Shown in pieces: positions 24,776 through 32,618 of a DNA stretch of 40,495 bases (position 1 is the stretch's first letter; each line of letters begins with the position of its first letter). The position numbers were made by a program, and so were the translations under genes. Origin of the DNA: an uncultured Mucilaginibacter sp. Lineage in GTDB: Bacteria > Bacteroidota > Bacteroidia > Sphingobacteriales > Sphingobacteriaceae. The notes beneath the pieces were generated by a model, which was not told the DNA's origin, made no database searches, and saw only the letters and a program-made list of their open reading frames with translations. The stretch covers positions 1 to 40,495 of the forward strand of contig NZ_CAMLHX010000036.1 in assembly GCF_946479965.1 (NCBI RefSeq), given 5' to 3'.

Positions 24776-24799
24776 AGGCGGTTAAATTCTTACCCGCCT
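24776..24799 (+). promoter_or_regulatory. Hairpin between leader ORF and metX
   Basis: AGGCGGTTAA (24776-24785) pairs with TTACCCGCCT (24790-24799) in 9 of 10 positions, with loop ATTC. No T-run follows directly (TCACAAGTTTATC), so it is not a classical terminator. It lies 31 nt before the metX ATG and could control translation start, mRNA decay or a factor-dependent stop. TACTTTTT at 24817-24824 is a weak promoter box before metX. Confidence 0.55.
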
Positions 24800-24830
24800 C
24801 ACAAGTTTATCTTAACTACTTTTTACCTTA

Positions 24831-25886
24831 ATGATTGCTAAAACCTATAAATATTCACAACCATTTGAACTGGAATCGGGCCAAATTTTGCATGGGCTTG
24901 AAATTGGCTACCATACTTACGGCGAGCTGAATTCAAACGGCGATAATGTGATCTGGGTGTGCCATGCGCTTACCGCCAATTCTGACGTGTTGGACTGGTG
25001 GAAAGGTTTGTTTGGAGAGAACGATTATTTTAACCCAACCGATCATTTTATAGTGTGTGCCAACGTGCTTACTTCGCCATATGGCACCAGTAATCCACTA
25101 AGCATAAACCCGCAAACAGGCGAGCCCTATTATCTTGATTTCCCGAAAGTAACCATACGCGACATGGTAAAAGCGCATCAATTACTTGCAGCGCATTTGG
25201 GTGTTGATAGCATAGAAATTGCCATTGGAGGGTCGTTAGGCGGACAGCAGGCCCTGGAGTGGTCAATAATGCAGCCGGATCTGATAAAAAACCAGATCAT
25301 TATAGCAACAAATGCACGTCACTCGGCATGGGGTATCGCATTTAATGAATCGCAGCGATTGGCTTTATTGGCCGATGAAACCTTTCTGCCCGGTCGACCG
25401 AATGGCGGTAAAAAAGGATTAAAGGCGGCGCGCAGCATGGCGTTGCTATCTTATCGTACCTATAAAACATACAGAATTAGTCAGCAGGAAGAAGACGATG
25501 CCGTTCAGGATGATTTCCGTGCATCGAGCTACCAATGTTACCAGGGGGATAAGCTGGTGAATCGGTTTAATGCCTATAGTTATTGGTATCTTTCCAAAGT
25601 AATGGACTCGCATAATGTGGGTCGCAACCGCGGCGGAGTCGAGAATGCACTTAAACAGGTAAAGGCCCGCACTCTGGTTATAGGTATACGGTCTGATGTG
25701 TTATTCCCTGTGGAAGAGCAGGAATACCTCTTCAAAAACATTCCACAAGCAGCATTTGCTGAACTGGACTCATTTTACGGGCACGACGGTTTCTTAATTG
25801 AGACAGACGCCCTTACCAAAATTATTACTTCATTTTATAAAACAGATGTGAAAGGACAGATCATCCGATTACAGAAAACCGCGTAA
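24831..25886 (+). CDS. metX: Homoserine O-acetyltransferase
   Basis: Acetylates homoserine from acetyl-CoA, the entry step to methionine. The 351-residue alpha/beta-hydrolase has the nucleophile elbow GGSLGGQQ with Ser 135, Asp 289 in RSDVLFP and His 318 in YGHDGF, and the MetX strings NVIWVCHALTANSDV, CANVLTSPYGTSNPLSI and NARHSAWGIAFNESQR. The family contains both acetyl- and succinyl-transferases; the MetX annotation follows the general rule and is not proven. The gene lies under the SAM riboswitch, and its stop overlaps the ATG of homoserine dehydrogenase (TAATG), so the two are coupled. The ATG start is the first good one after the hairpin. Confidence 0.93.
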   Translation: MIAKTYKYSQPFELESGQILHGLEIGYHTYGELNSNGDNVIWVCHALTANSDVLDWWKGLFGENDYFNPTDHFIVCANVLTSPYGTSNPLSINPQTGEPYYLDFPKVTIRDMVKAHQLLAAHLGVDSIEIAIGGSLGGQQALEWSIMQPDLIKNQIIIATNARHSAWGIAFNESQRLALLADETFLPGRPNGGKKGLKAARSMALLSYRTYKTYRISQQEEDDAVQDDFRASSYQCYQGDKLVNRFNAYSYWYLSKVMDSHNVGRNRGGVENALKQVKARTLVIGIRSDVLFPVEEQEYLFKNIPQAAFAELDSFYGHDGFLIETDALTKIITSFYKTDVKGQIIRLQKTA

Positions 25887-27100
25887 TGAGCAAAAAACTT
25901 ACTATAGGCCTTTTTGGCTTTGGGGTTGTGGGGCAGGGCCTTTATGATATCATCAAAACCAAAAACCTGAACATCGAAATAAAAAAAATAGCAATTAAAG
26001 ACGCTAACAAGGAACGCTCTTTGCCGGCTACTTACTTCACTACTGATAAAGACGAATTACTGAACAACCCCGAGATCAATACTATTATTGAGCTTATTAA
26101 TGATACCGACGCCGCCTTTGAGATTGTATCAACAGCGTTAAGGTCGGGGAAGAATGTGGTATCAGCAAGTAAGAAAATGATAGCGCTTCATTTAGAGGAG
26201 CTGCTTAGGATACAGGAGGAGCATGGTACTTCCCTACTTTATGAAGGGGCCGTTTGTGGAAGTATACCTATCATCCGTAACCTGGAAGAGTATTACGATA
26301 ACGAACTGCTGCACTCTATATGCGGAATTTTTAATGGCTCATCTAACTACATACTTTCCAAGGGTTTTTTGGAGGGAATGGATTATGCCACGGCATTAAA
26401 GCAAGCACAGGACCTCGGCTTTGCCGAAACTGACCCAACTATGGATGTTGGCGGATATGATGCTAAATTTAAACTGGTAATAGCCGCTGCGCACGCTTAT
26501 GGTGTCGTCGTTGAGCCGGATGCGGTGTTGAATATGGGCATAGAAAACCTGGCACCAAGCGATATTCAATATGCCCGTGAGAAAGGCTTAAAAATAAAAC
26601 TGGTGCCTGTTGCCAAGGAACTAGACGACCAACACGTAGCACTGTTTGTACTGCCGAAACTGGTAACAGAAAGCGAATTTTTGTATAACGTGGAGTATGA
26701 ATATAATGGGGTAATTGTACAAGCTGCTTTTGCCGATCAGCAGTTCTTTTTCGGGAAAGGAGCAGGGGGCCATCCAACGGGATCGGCAGTTCTATCTGAC
26801 ATAGCCGCGCTGAGGTACGACTACCAATACGAATACAAAAAACTAAAAACCAACACCGGTCTCAAATTCACCAATGATATTGAACTTTGTGTTTATCTGC
26901 GATATGAAACTGAAGATTTAGTAGAAGCGCTGGATTTTCATGAAATAAAAGAGCGCTATTACTCAGGTAGTTATAAATATATTATCGGAAAACTTAAATT
27001 AAGCAAACTGATTGACAACAAACAACGTATATATGATGAAAAGGCATTTCTTGCCTTTGCCGATCAGCTAACGGGGGTCAGCTTAGTTTCGGCAGTTTAA
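25886..27100 (+). CDS. hom: Homoserine dehydrogenase (stand-alone)
   Basis: Reduces aspartate semialdehyde to homoserine, the shared precursor of threonine and methionine. The 404-residue protein has the nucleotide-binding motif GLFGFGVVGQG at 8-18, then SGKNVVSASKKMIA, the catalytic-domain string GAVCGSIPIIRNLEEYYDNE, CGIFNGSSNYILSKGF and GFAETDPTMDVGGYDAKFK, with the expected acidic and Lys residues. There is no N-terminal aspartokinase, unlike ThrA. The C-terminal 60 residues (LCVYLRYETEDLVEALDF onward) occupy the place of an ACT regulatory domain but are divergent. It overlaps metX by 1 nt and ends before a clear terminator. Placing it under the SAM riboswitch ties homoserine supply to methionine need. 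Confidence 0.94.
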   Translation: MSKKLTIGLFGFGVVGQGLYDIIKTKNLNIEIKKIAIKDANKERSLPATYFTTDKDELLNNPEINTIIELINDTDAAFEIVSTALRSGKNVVSASKKMIALHLEELLRIQEEHGTSLLYEGAVCGSIPIIRNLEEYYDNELLHSICGIFNGSSNYILSKGFLEGMDYATALKQAQDLGFAETDPTMDVGGYDAKFKLVIAAAHAYGVVVEPDAVLNMGIENLAPSDIQYAREKGLKIKLVPVAKELDDQHVALFVLPKLVTESEFLYNVEYEYNGVIVQAAFADQQFFFGKGAGGHPTGSAVLSDIAALRYDYQYEYKKLKTNTGLKFTNDIELCVYLRYETEDLVEALDFHEIKERYYSGSYKYIIGKLKLSKLIDNKQRIYDEKAFLAFADQLTGVSLVSAV

Positions 27101-27127
27101 CACTTGCCATTAGGGAGGTGTTATAGA

Positions 27128-27158
27128 GAAAGGCTTCTGTAAAGGAGCCTTTCTTATT
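27128..27158 (+). terminator. Terminator of the metX-hom operon
   Basis: A 10-bp stem GAAAGGCTTC/GGAGCCTTTC (27128-27137 with 27144-27153, including one G-T pair) has loop TGTAAA and is followed by TTATTTC. Confidence 0.85.
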
Positions 27159-27206
27159 TCTATCCATTTTTCCTATTTTCGCTCTCCAAAATTCATCCCC
27201 TTTTAA

Positions 27207-28388
27207 ATGGATAAACTCACCCGGGTATTAACAAGCAAACCCTTTGTACTTACCTTATGGTTCGGGCTTTGTTTGTTTCCGGTTATTAAGAGCGTTATTG
27301 AGGGGCACAGCCATATCCACAACAATTACTTTGTATACAAAGGCAACTTTTTCCATGTAATTAACCAGCAAAACCTGTTTGCGTACTATCCAAAGGAATA
27401 TTTTGACCTGAATCACTATGGTCCTATATTTTCGTTGGTAATTGCACCATTCGCCATATTACCCGACTGGCTGGGCGTGTTGCTTTGGGTGGTTTTTACA
27501 GCATGGTTGCTGCTAAAGTCGGTTGAGCAACTACCAATTAAACGCGAACATTACCTGCTTGTCATCTTATTATGTGCGCATGAGCTGATGACCTCGACAG
27601 CCAATGTGCAGATCAATCCGTTGGTTGCGGCGCTTATCATATTCAGCTTTACTTTTATACGTAAAGAGAAGGATTTTTGGGCAGGGCTAACCATTGCTTT
27701 GGGCATTTTCATTAAACTATATGGCGTGGTTGGGCTCGCATTCTTCTTCTTCTCCAACAATAAGATCAAATTGATAGGCAGCGTGCTGTTTTGGTCGGCG
27801 GTGCTTTTTGTATTGCCGATGTTGATCTCGTCGCCTTCGTTCATCGTTAAAACTTACCACGATTGGTACACCGACCTGGTAATGAAAAATGCTGAGAATG
27901 AGACCTCAACCAGGGTCGATGTTTCGGTAATGGGGATGATCAGAAAAATAGCTTTTCCGAATCTGTCCAATATTATTGTACTGATTCCCGGCATCGTAAT
28001 GTTTGGGTTATCCTACTTACGCATCAAGGCATTCCGCAACGTTCATTTTCAGCTGCTGATACTATCATCCACGCTTATTTTCCCTGTAATATTCAGTACA
28101 GGCTCTGAATCGCCAACATACATTATAGCCTTTGTTGGTGTGGCGGTTTGGTTCATTAACTCGGAGCGGCCTTTAAGTAAATTGGATATCTTTTTACTGG
28201 TTTTTGCGCTGATATTAACCAGCCTATCGCCGTCTGATCTTTTCCCTCGCTATATCAAGAAAACCTATGTAGAGCCTTATGCTTTGAAGGCCTTGCCCTG
28301 CTTTTTGATATGGTTGAAGATCATTTATGAAACATTATTCCGTAATTTCACTAAAAAGGATTTAAACTTGCCATCTGAGACGGTATGA
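27207..28388 (+). CDS. GT87-family integral membrane glycosyltransferase
   Basis: A 393-residue protein with about ten membrane helices resembling the GT87 (DUF2029) family, which uses polyprenyl-phosphate sugars as donors at the outer face of the inner membrane. Seen: a first helix FVLTLWFGLCLFPVIKSV, then an extracytoplasmic loop HSHIHNNYFVYKGNFFHV with a DLNHYGPIFSLVIAPFAIL segment typical of the family, an internal FWAGLTIALGIFIKLYGVVGL, and a basic C-terminal tail. It overlaps the following GT2 gene by 4 nt (ATGA) and is the first gene of a three-gene operon. The acceptor is unknown; envelope glycan, lipid A or a protein are all possible. Confidence 0.82.
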   Translation: MDKLTRVLTSKPFVLTLWFGLCLFPVIKSVIEGHSHIHNNYFVYKGNFFHVINQQNLFAYYPKEYFDLNHYGPIFSLVIAPFAILPDWLGVLLWVVFTAWLLLKSVEQLPIKREHYLLVILLCAHELMTSTANVQINPLVAALIIFSFTFIRKEKDFWAGLTIALGIFIKLYGVVGLAFFFFSNNKIKLIGSVLFWSAVLFVLPMLISSPSFIVKTYHDWYTDLVMKNAENETSTRVDVSVMGMIRKIAFPNLSNIIVLIPGIVMFGLSYLRIKAFRNVHFQLLILSSTLIFPVIFSTGSESPTYIIAFVGVAVWFINSERPLSKLDIFLLVFALILTSLSPSDLFPRYIKKTYVEPYALKALPCFLIWLKIIYETLFRNFTKKDLNLPSETV

Positions 28389-29344
28389 ATAAGAAACTTT
28401 CCATAGTGATCCCCGCTTACAATGAGGAGAAGAACATAGCTCACCTTATTGCGGAGCTGAGCAAATCCATCAGCAGTACGGGATATGATTACGAGCTTAT
28501 TTTTATTAATGATGGCAGTCGTGATAATACATTGCAGGCTATACAGGAGCAGGCAGAGATCTATCCGCATGTATTCTATATTGAGCTATCCAAAAACTTT
28601 GGTAAAGACTACGCCCTAAAAGCCGGTATTGACGCCGCTAATGGCGACGCTATAATTACAATGGATGCCGACCTGCAGCACCCGCCGCATTTGCTGCCTG
28701 AACTCCTTAAAAACTGGGAAGAGGGGTATGATATTATCTATACCTTCCGCAGCGAATCTAACCGCCACGCCAGCGCTTACCAGCGCCTTGCATCCAGACT
28801 TTTTTATAAGGTTGTAAATACACTATCCGATATAAAACTGGAGAATGGTATATCTGATTTTCGCCTGATGGACAGGAGGGTGGTGGATGAGTTGAAACAG
28901 ATCAATGAGTACGAGATCTTCTTCCGCGGGATGGTGAAATGGGTAGGCTTTAAGCAGAAGGGCATTCCTTACACACCGGCAGAGCGGCATACCGGTGAAG
29001 CCAGCTATTCCTTCTTTCGGTTGTTTAAACTGGCGGTAGGGGGCATTATGGCATTTAGCGTAAGGCCCTTATACATCGCTACCGGCTTAGGGCTTTTCTT
29101 TTCACTGTCCGCAGTGCTTTATATACCTTACGTACTCATTAGCTATTTTACGGATTACGATAAAGTTTCGGGTTGGGCATCGCTGATAGCTACTGTAGCC
29201 TTTTTCGGCGGACTACAGTTACTTGTGTTAGGAATTATCGGCTCGTACCTGGGTAAAATATTTATGCAAACCAAGCAGCGCCCAACTTATATAATCCGCT
29301 CATCCAATCTGCATAAAACAAAGAATGATACTGTTAGGGTTTGA
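28385..29344 (+). CDS. GT2 polyprenyl-phosphate glycosyltransferase with two membrane helices
   Basis: A 319-residue DPM1/GtrB/ArnC-type enzyme that charges a polyprenyl phosphate with a sugar from a nucleotide donor on the cytoplasmic side. Seen: LSIVIPAYNEEKNIAHL, FINDGSRDNT, the metal-binding DAD at 94-96 in ITMDADLQHPP, and DFRLMDRRVVD. Two C-terminal membrane segments follow (about 228-255, PLYIATGLGLFFSLSAVLY, and about 265-295, LIATVAFFGGLQLLVLGII). It shares 4 nt with the GT87 gene and 20 nt with the deacetylase gene, so all three are translated together. The donor sugar cannot be read from sequence. Confidence 0.9.
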   Translation: MNKKLSIVIPAYNEEKNIAHLIAELSKSISSTGYDYELIFINDGSRDNTLQAIQEQAEIYPHVFYIELSKNFGKDYALKAGIDAANGDAIITMDADLQHPPHLLPELLKNWEEGYDIIYTFRSESNRHASAYQRLASRLFYKVVNTLSDIKLENGISDFRLMDRRVVDELKQINEYEIFFRGMVKWVGFKQKGIPYTPAERHTGEASYSFFRLFKLAVGGIMAFSVRPLYIATGLGLFFSLSAVLYIPYVLISYFTDYDKVSGWASLIATVAFFGGLQLLVLGIIGSYLGKIFMQTKQRPTYIIRSSNLHKTKNDTVRV

Positions 29345-30113
29345 TGTAGAGGAGTTTGATATGCCGTTGGAATACGGCAAAACCCTGCCTTTTGATGAGC
29401 AATTAGCTATATCTACCACTGGCACCAATACCGTTTTAAATACTCTGGCTCAGGCCGGCATAAAAGCCACTTTCTTCTGCACCGCTAACTATGCTGTTAA
29501 CAGACCCGATATCATCAAAAAGATAGTTGATGCGGGGCATGAGCTGGCATCCCACGGGTATTACCATTCTGATTTTAAGGTGGAACATCTGCTGCAATCT
29601 AAACTAAAACTGGAAGAACTATCAGGCACAGAAATTACCGGCTTCCGTATGGCGCGGATGATGCCGGTTGATGAGAAAGAAATTCAAAAGGCGGGATATA
29701 TTTACAATTCGTCTATTAACCCAACCTTCATCCCCGGTAGGTACAATAACTTCAGTAAGCCGCGCAGTTGGTTTTTTGATGAGGGGGTGCTGCAAATACC
29801 GGCTTCTGTGTCTCCCCTGGTTCGCTGGCCGCTATTTTGGTTAACTTTCCATAACCTGCCTATGTCTGTTATCCGTTGGATGGCTGCTGCTGCTCACCGC
29901 AAGGATGGCTACCTTAACCTGTACTTCCATCCATGGGAGTTTACTGATCTGAATCAACCCGAAAAATATGGTTTCCCGGGGTATGTGTCTAAAAACTCGG
30001 GTGAGGCTTTTGTAAAAAGAATTACAGCTTTTATTGCCTGGGCGCAAAGTAAGGGCTATCAATTTGCCCGCACGGATGAGTTTGCGAAAGGGGTAATTAA
30101 CTCGTCTAAATAG
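29325..30113 (+). CDS. Polysaccharide deacetylase (NodB/CE4 type)
   Basis: A 262-residue protein of the NodB homology family. Metal and catalytic positions are visible: FDVEEFD (Asp 7), HELASHGYYH with His 77 and His 81 (HxxxH), a RMARMMPVDEKE stretch where other members have the RxPxG motif 3, and LYFHPWEF near residue 205 with the late His. There is no signal peptide, so it appears cytoplasmic. It overlaps the GT2 gene by 20 nt. A cytoplasmic deacetylase or deformylase acting on a polyprenyl-linked sugar, like ArnD behind ArnC, would explain this gene order (inference). The motif 3 divergence from RPPYG is notable. Confidence 0.85.
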   Translation: MILLGFDVEEFDMPLEYGKTLPFDEQLAISTTGTNTVLNTLAQAGIKATFFCTANYAVNRPDIIKKIVDAGHELASHGYYHSDFKVEHLLQSKLKLEELSGTEITGFRMARMMPVDEKEIQKAGYIYNSSINPTFIPGRYNNFSKPRSWFFDEGVLQIPASVSPLVRWPLFWLTFHNLPMSVIRWMAAAAHRKDGYLNLYFHPWEFTDLNQPEKYGFPGYVSKNSGEAFVKRITAFIAWAQSKGYQFARTDEFAKGVINSSK

Positions 30114-30318
30114 GTGATCCAAAAAATATATGTCACCTCGACAAATGGATTACATTTCTGTTGACTATCAGTGTGTTATCGTTTTTGTATCTGCTGACTT
30201 TTACATCAGCAGGTATAGCTATAAGATTATCGCAATAGTCTGATTATCAACCGAATGAAAAACAGCTAAATCGATGGATTTTTCCACGATTTTGGATCAC
30301 TTTGGATCACCCGGATCA
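30114..30318. repeat. GGATCAC word cluster with inverted TTGATAATCAG core (cluster D)
   Basis: GTGATCCAAAA (30114-30124) is inverted-repeated as TTTTGGATCAC (30290-30300). The latter starts a tandem: TTTGGATCAC at 30291-30300 and again at 30301-30310, then CCGGATCAG. Between the arms lies CTGATTATCAA (30240-30250), the complement of the TTGATAATCAG core seen at 23075-23085. There is no gene in this 215-nt stretch between the convergent deacetylase and fabF stops. Confidence 0.7.
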
Positions 30319-30328
30319 GCAGTTTTTC

Positions 30329-31573
30329 TTACACCTTCCCAAACACCACCGTGGCATTATGCCCGCCAAAACCAAAGGTATTGCTCATGGCATATTTAAC
30401 ATCGTGATCAACGGCCTCGCCTAATATAATATTCATGCTATCATGAATAGCAGGATCTAAAGTTTTTGTATTGATGGTTGGCGGGATAATGCCGTCGCGG
30501 ATAGTCATCAAACTGATAATTCCTTCAATAGCGCCGGCGGCACCCAACAGGTGACCGGTCATTGACTTAGTGGCGCTTATCCAAATGTTGTTCTTCTCGC
30601 CGTGGGTAAGGTTCAGTACCGCATGAATTTCGGAAAGATCACCAACCGGGGTAGAAGTAGCGTGCATATTCAGGTAATCCAATTCGTTGGTGGTAATTCC
30701 CGCCTCTGCTAAGGCCAGTTGCATGGCTTTTGTGGCACCTTTGCCTTCGGGGTGGGTACTTGTCATGTGGTAAGCGTCGGCTGTCATAGCGGCGCCGCAA
30801 ACCTCGCCATAAATAGTAGCGCCACGTTTAACGGCGTGTTCATATTCTTCCAATACCAAAGCTCCCGCGCCTTCTCCCATCACAAAGCCATCACGGTCAA
30901 CATCAAACGGACGTGAGGCCGTCTGCGGGTCGTCATTGCGGTGCGACATAGCCTTCATCGAACTAAAACCACCAAAAGAAGCGGGCGAAACAGGCGCTTC
31001 AGAGCCACCTGTAACAATGATCTTAGCTTTGCCTAAACGGATATAGTTAAAAGCATCCATAATGGCGGTGTTTGAAGTTGCGCATGCAGAAACCGGCGCA
31101 TAATTAACACCCATATAACCATGGCGCAAAGAGATCAACCCTGAAGCCATATTGATTAAAAACTTAGGAATGAGGTAAGGATTAAATCGCGGATGCCCGT
31201 CGCCCAAAGCGTACTCGCGCACCTGGGTTTCGTAGGTTTCCATACCACCCTGGGCCGACCCCCATATCACACCAACATCAAATGGGTCCATTGCATTGAT
31301 ATCAAAGCCCGAATCCTTAATGGCCTCGTCTGATGCTATCATGGCATACTGCGTGTAGGCATCAGTTTTTTTAATATCGTGCCTGTCTAAAAAATCGGTA
31401 ACATTATAATCTTTCAACTCGCAGGCAACCTGCGATCTGAATAACGATGCGTCAAAACGCGTAACCTTGCCAGCACCGCTAACGCCTTTTACGGCGTTAT
31501 CCCAAAAGGTTTTAACATTATTACCAAGCGGGGTTAGCGCGCCAATGCCGGTTACAACAACTCTTTTTAACAT
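30329..31573 (-). CDS. fabF: Beta-ketoacyl-ACP synthase II (FabF type)
   Basis: A 414-residue condensing enzyme that elongates acyl-ACP with malonyl-ACP. It starts LKRVVVTGIGALTPLGNNV and carries the triad Cys 164 in VSACATSNTAI, His 304 in NMHATSTPVGD and His 341 in KSMTGHLLGAAGA, plus GGSEAPVSPASFGGF and DRDGFVMGEGAGALVLEE, which are standard for FabF. It is a single gene without adjacent acpP or fabG, so it could be a second FabF copy beside a housekeeping one elsewhere. A -7 box TACCTTTG lies on the minus strand at 31599-31592. It is the third ketosynthase-fold gene of the window but clearly distinct from the cassette at 19781-23030. Confidence 0.93.
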   Translation of the reverse strand: MLKRVVVTGIGALTPLGNNVKTFWDNAVKGVSGAGKVTRFDASLFRSQVACELKDYNVTDFLDRHDIKKTDAYTQYAMIASDEAIKDSGFDINAMDPFDVGVIWGSAQGGMETYETQVREYALGDGHPRFNPYLIPKFLINMASGLISLRHGYMGVNYAPVSACATSNTAIMDAFNYIRLGKAKIIVTGGSEAPVSPASFGGFSSMKAMSHRNDDPQTASRPFDVDRDGFVMGEGAGALVLEEYEHAVKRGATIYGEVCGAAMTADAYHMTSTHPEGKGATKAMQLALAEAGITTNELDYLNMHATSTPVGDLSEIHAVLNLTHGEKNNIWISATKSMTGHLLGAAGAIEGIISLMTIRDGIIPPTINTKTLDPAIHDSMNIILGEAVDHDVKYAMSNTFGFGGHNATVVFGKV

Positions 31574-31591
31574 AGTTCTTAAAAAATTTCA

Positions 31592-31599
31592 CAAAGGTA
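31592..31599 (-). promoter_or_regulatory. -7 box of fabF
   Basis: On the minus strand TACCTTTG matches TAnnTTTG exactly and ends 18 nt before the ATG. No well-spaced -33 element is seen. Confidence 0.45.
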
Positions 31600-31645
31600 T
31601 AATTATAATGCAAATGTTGAAGGGGGTAGGTTTGCGGGTTTTTGG

Positions 31646-31875
31646 ATAGCGATGGGTTTTAAACCCATCGCTATGAATATGAACCCGCTGCAGTTGACTC
31701 ACCCGGACTTTGCAGCGCCCGTCGACCCTCTCTCTTCGCCTTCGGCGGAAAGAGGGTGGAGCAGAGTATTTGTATTTATTTTTTGTTGCCTTATCCTCTT
31801 TTCCGTTTAGGAAGTATAGTTTTTAGATTTTCAGACGGCTTTCCATATAGCGATGGATTTCAAACCCATCGCTAT
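31646..31875. repeat. Composite intergenic repeat: two near-identical palindromes around a third hairpin
   Basis: Palindrome 1 (31646-31674) has 14-nt arms ATAGCGATGGGTTT/AAACCCATCGCTAT around one base. Palindrome 2 (31847-31875) has the same right arm and a left arm with one mismatch. Midway, 31725-31757 forms a hairpin with ACCCTCT/AGAGGGT ends and a CGCC/GGCG inner part. The gene-free region 31574-31950 (377 nt) therefore looks like a REP/BIME-type composite. Each palindrome might also act as a terminator. Confidence 0.7.
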
Positions 31876-31950
31876 GAATGCAAAGGCGCTCCTCAACATA
31901 AAACATATAAAATTTCGTTTTAAATTGTTTCCAATTAATTATATTTAAAC

Positions 31951-32607
31951 ATGAAGAAGATACTCCTTTCGGCACTGATAATATGCACGTTAAGCTTAGC
32001 TGTTTCTACCATTGCACATAGCAATGCCGAAGCGAATGATACAACAGTATCCATAAATTATGAGGACCTACAGGATGGTGATATCATCTTTCAAACCCTA
32101 AACTCACCATTAAGCCAGGCCATACAATTAGCTACAAAATCAAAATACTCGCATTGCGGAATGATTTTTAAAGAAAAAGGCACCTGGTATGTATATGAAG
32201 CGGTGCAACCTGTACGCTCAACGCCTTTGGATCAATGGATAGCCGAAGGTCAGGGCGGCAAGTATGTTGTAAAACGATTGGCTAATGCGAAGCAGGCGCT
32301 GACACCGTCGGCTATAAATAACATGAAACAAGCCGGCAAGCAATTTATAGGTAAGGATTACGATGGAACCTTTGAATGGAGCGACGAACGCATCTACTGT
32401 TCGGAACTGGTATGGAAGATCTATAAAGCCGGAGCAGGAATTGAAGTGGGAAAGCTGAAAAAATTGAAAGACTTTGATCTGAGCAGCGAAGCGGTAAAGG
32501 CCAAACTTAAGGAGCACTACGGCAATAATATCCCACTGAATGAACCGGTAATTTCGCCGGTCGCTATTTTTGATAGTCCCTTGTTAGTCACCGTAAAATC
32601 GAACTAA
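31951..32607 (+). CDS. YiiX-like permuted-papain cysteine hydrolase, secreted
   Basis: A 218-residue protein with a signal peptide (MKKILLSALIICTLSLAVSTIAHS) and the circularly permuted NlpC/P60-type fold of the YiiX/YebB group. The likely catalytic residues are His 68 in SKYSHCGMIF, Glu 83 in WYVYEAVQP and Cys 150 in RIYCSELVWKIY; DLQDGDIIFQ is the usual start of the domain. Members act on peptides or lipid amides; the substrate here is unknown. A TATATTTA box ends 3 nt before the ATG. The DUF1801 gene follows after 11 nt, so the two may be co-transcribed. Confidence 0.85.
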   Translation: MKKILLSALIICTLSLAVSTIAHSNAEANDTTVSINYEDLQDGDIIFQTLNSPLSQAIQLATKSKYSHCGMIFKEKGTWYVYEAVQPVRSTPLDQWIAEGQGGKYVVKRLANAKQALTPSAINNMKQAGKQFIGKDYDGTFEWSDERIYCSELVWKIYKAGAGIEVGKLKKLKDFDLSSEAVKAKLKEHYGNNIPLNEPVISPVAIFDSPLLVTVKSN

Positions 32608-32618
32608 AAACCTTAGGT

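Noticed and set aside
24776..24799. Classical rho-independent terminator before metX
   Set aside because: The stem is good but the following bases (TCACAAGTTTATC) contain no T-run, so it was kept as a hairpin of unknown role.
26469..26777. 102-codon minus-strand reading frame inside homoserine dehydrogenase
   Set aside because: It is wholly antisense to a well-conserved gene, with no start signal and an implausible composition (Arg/Pro/Leu-rich). It is a shadow frame.
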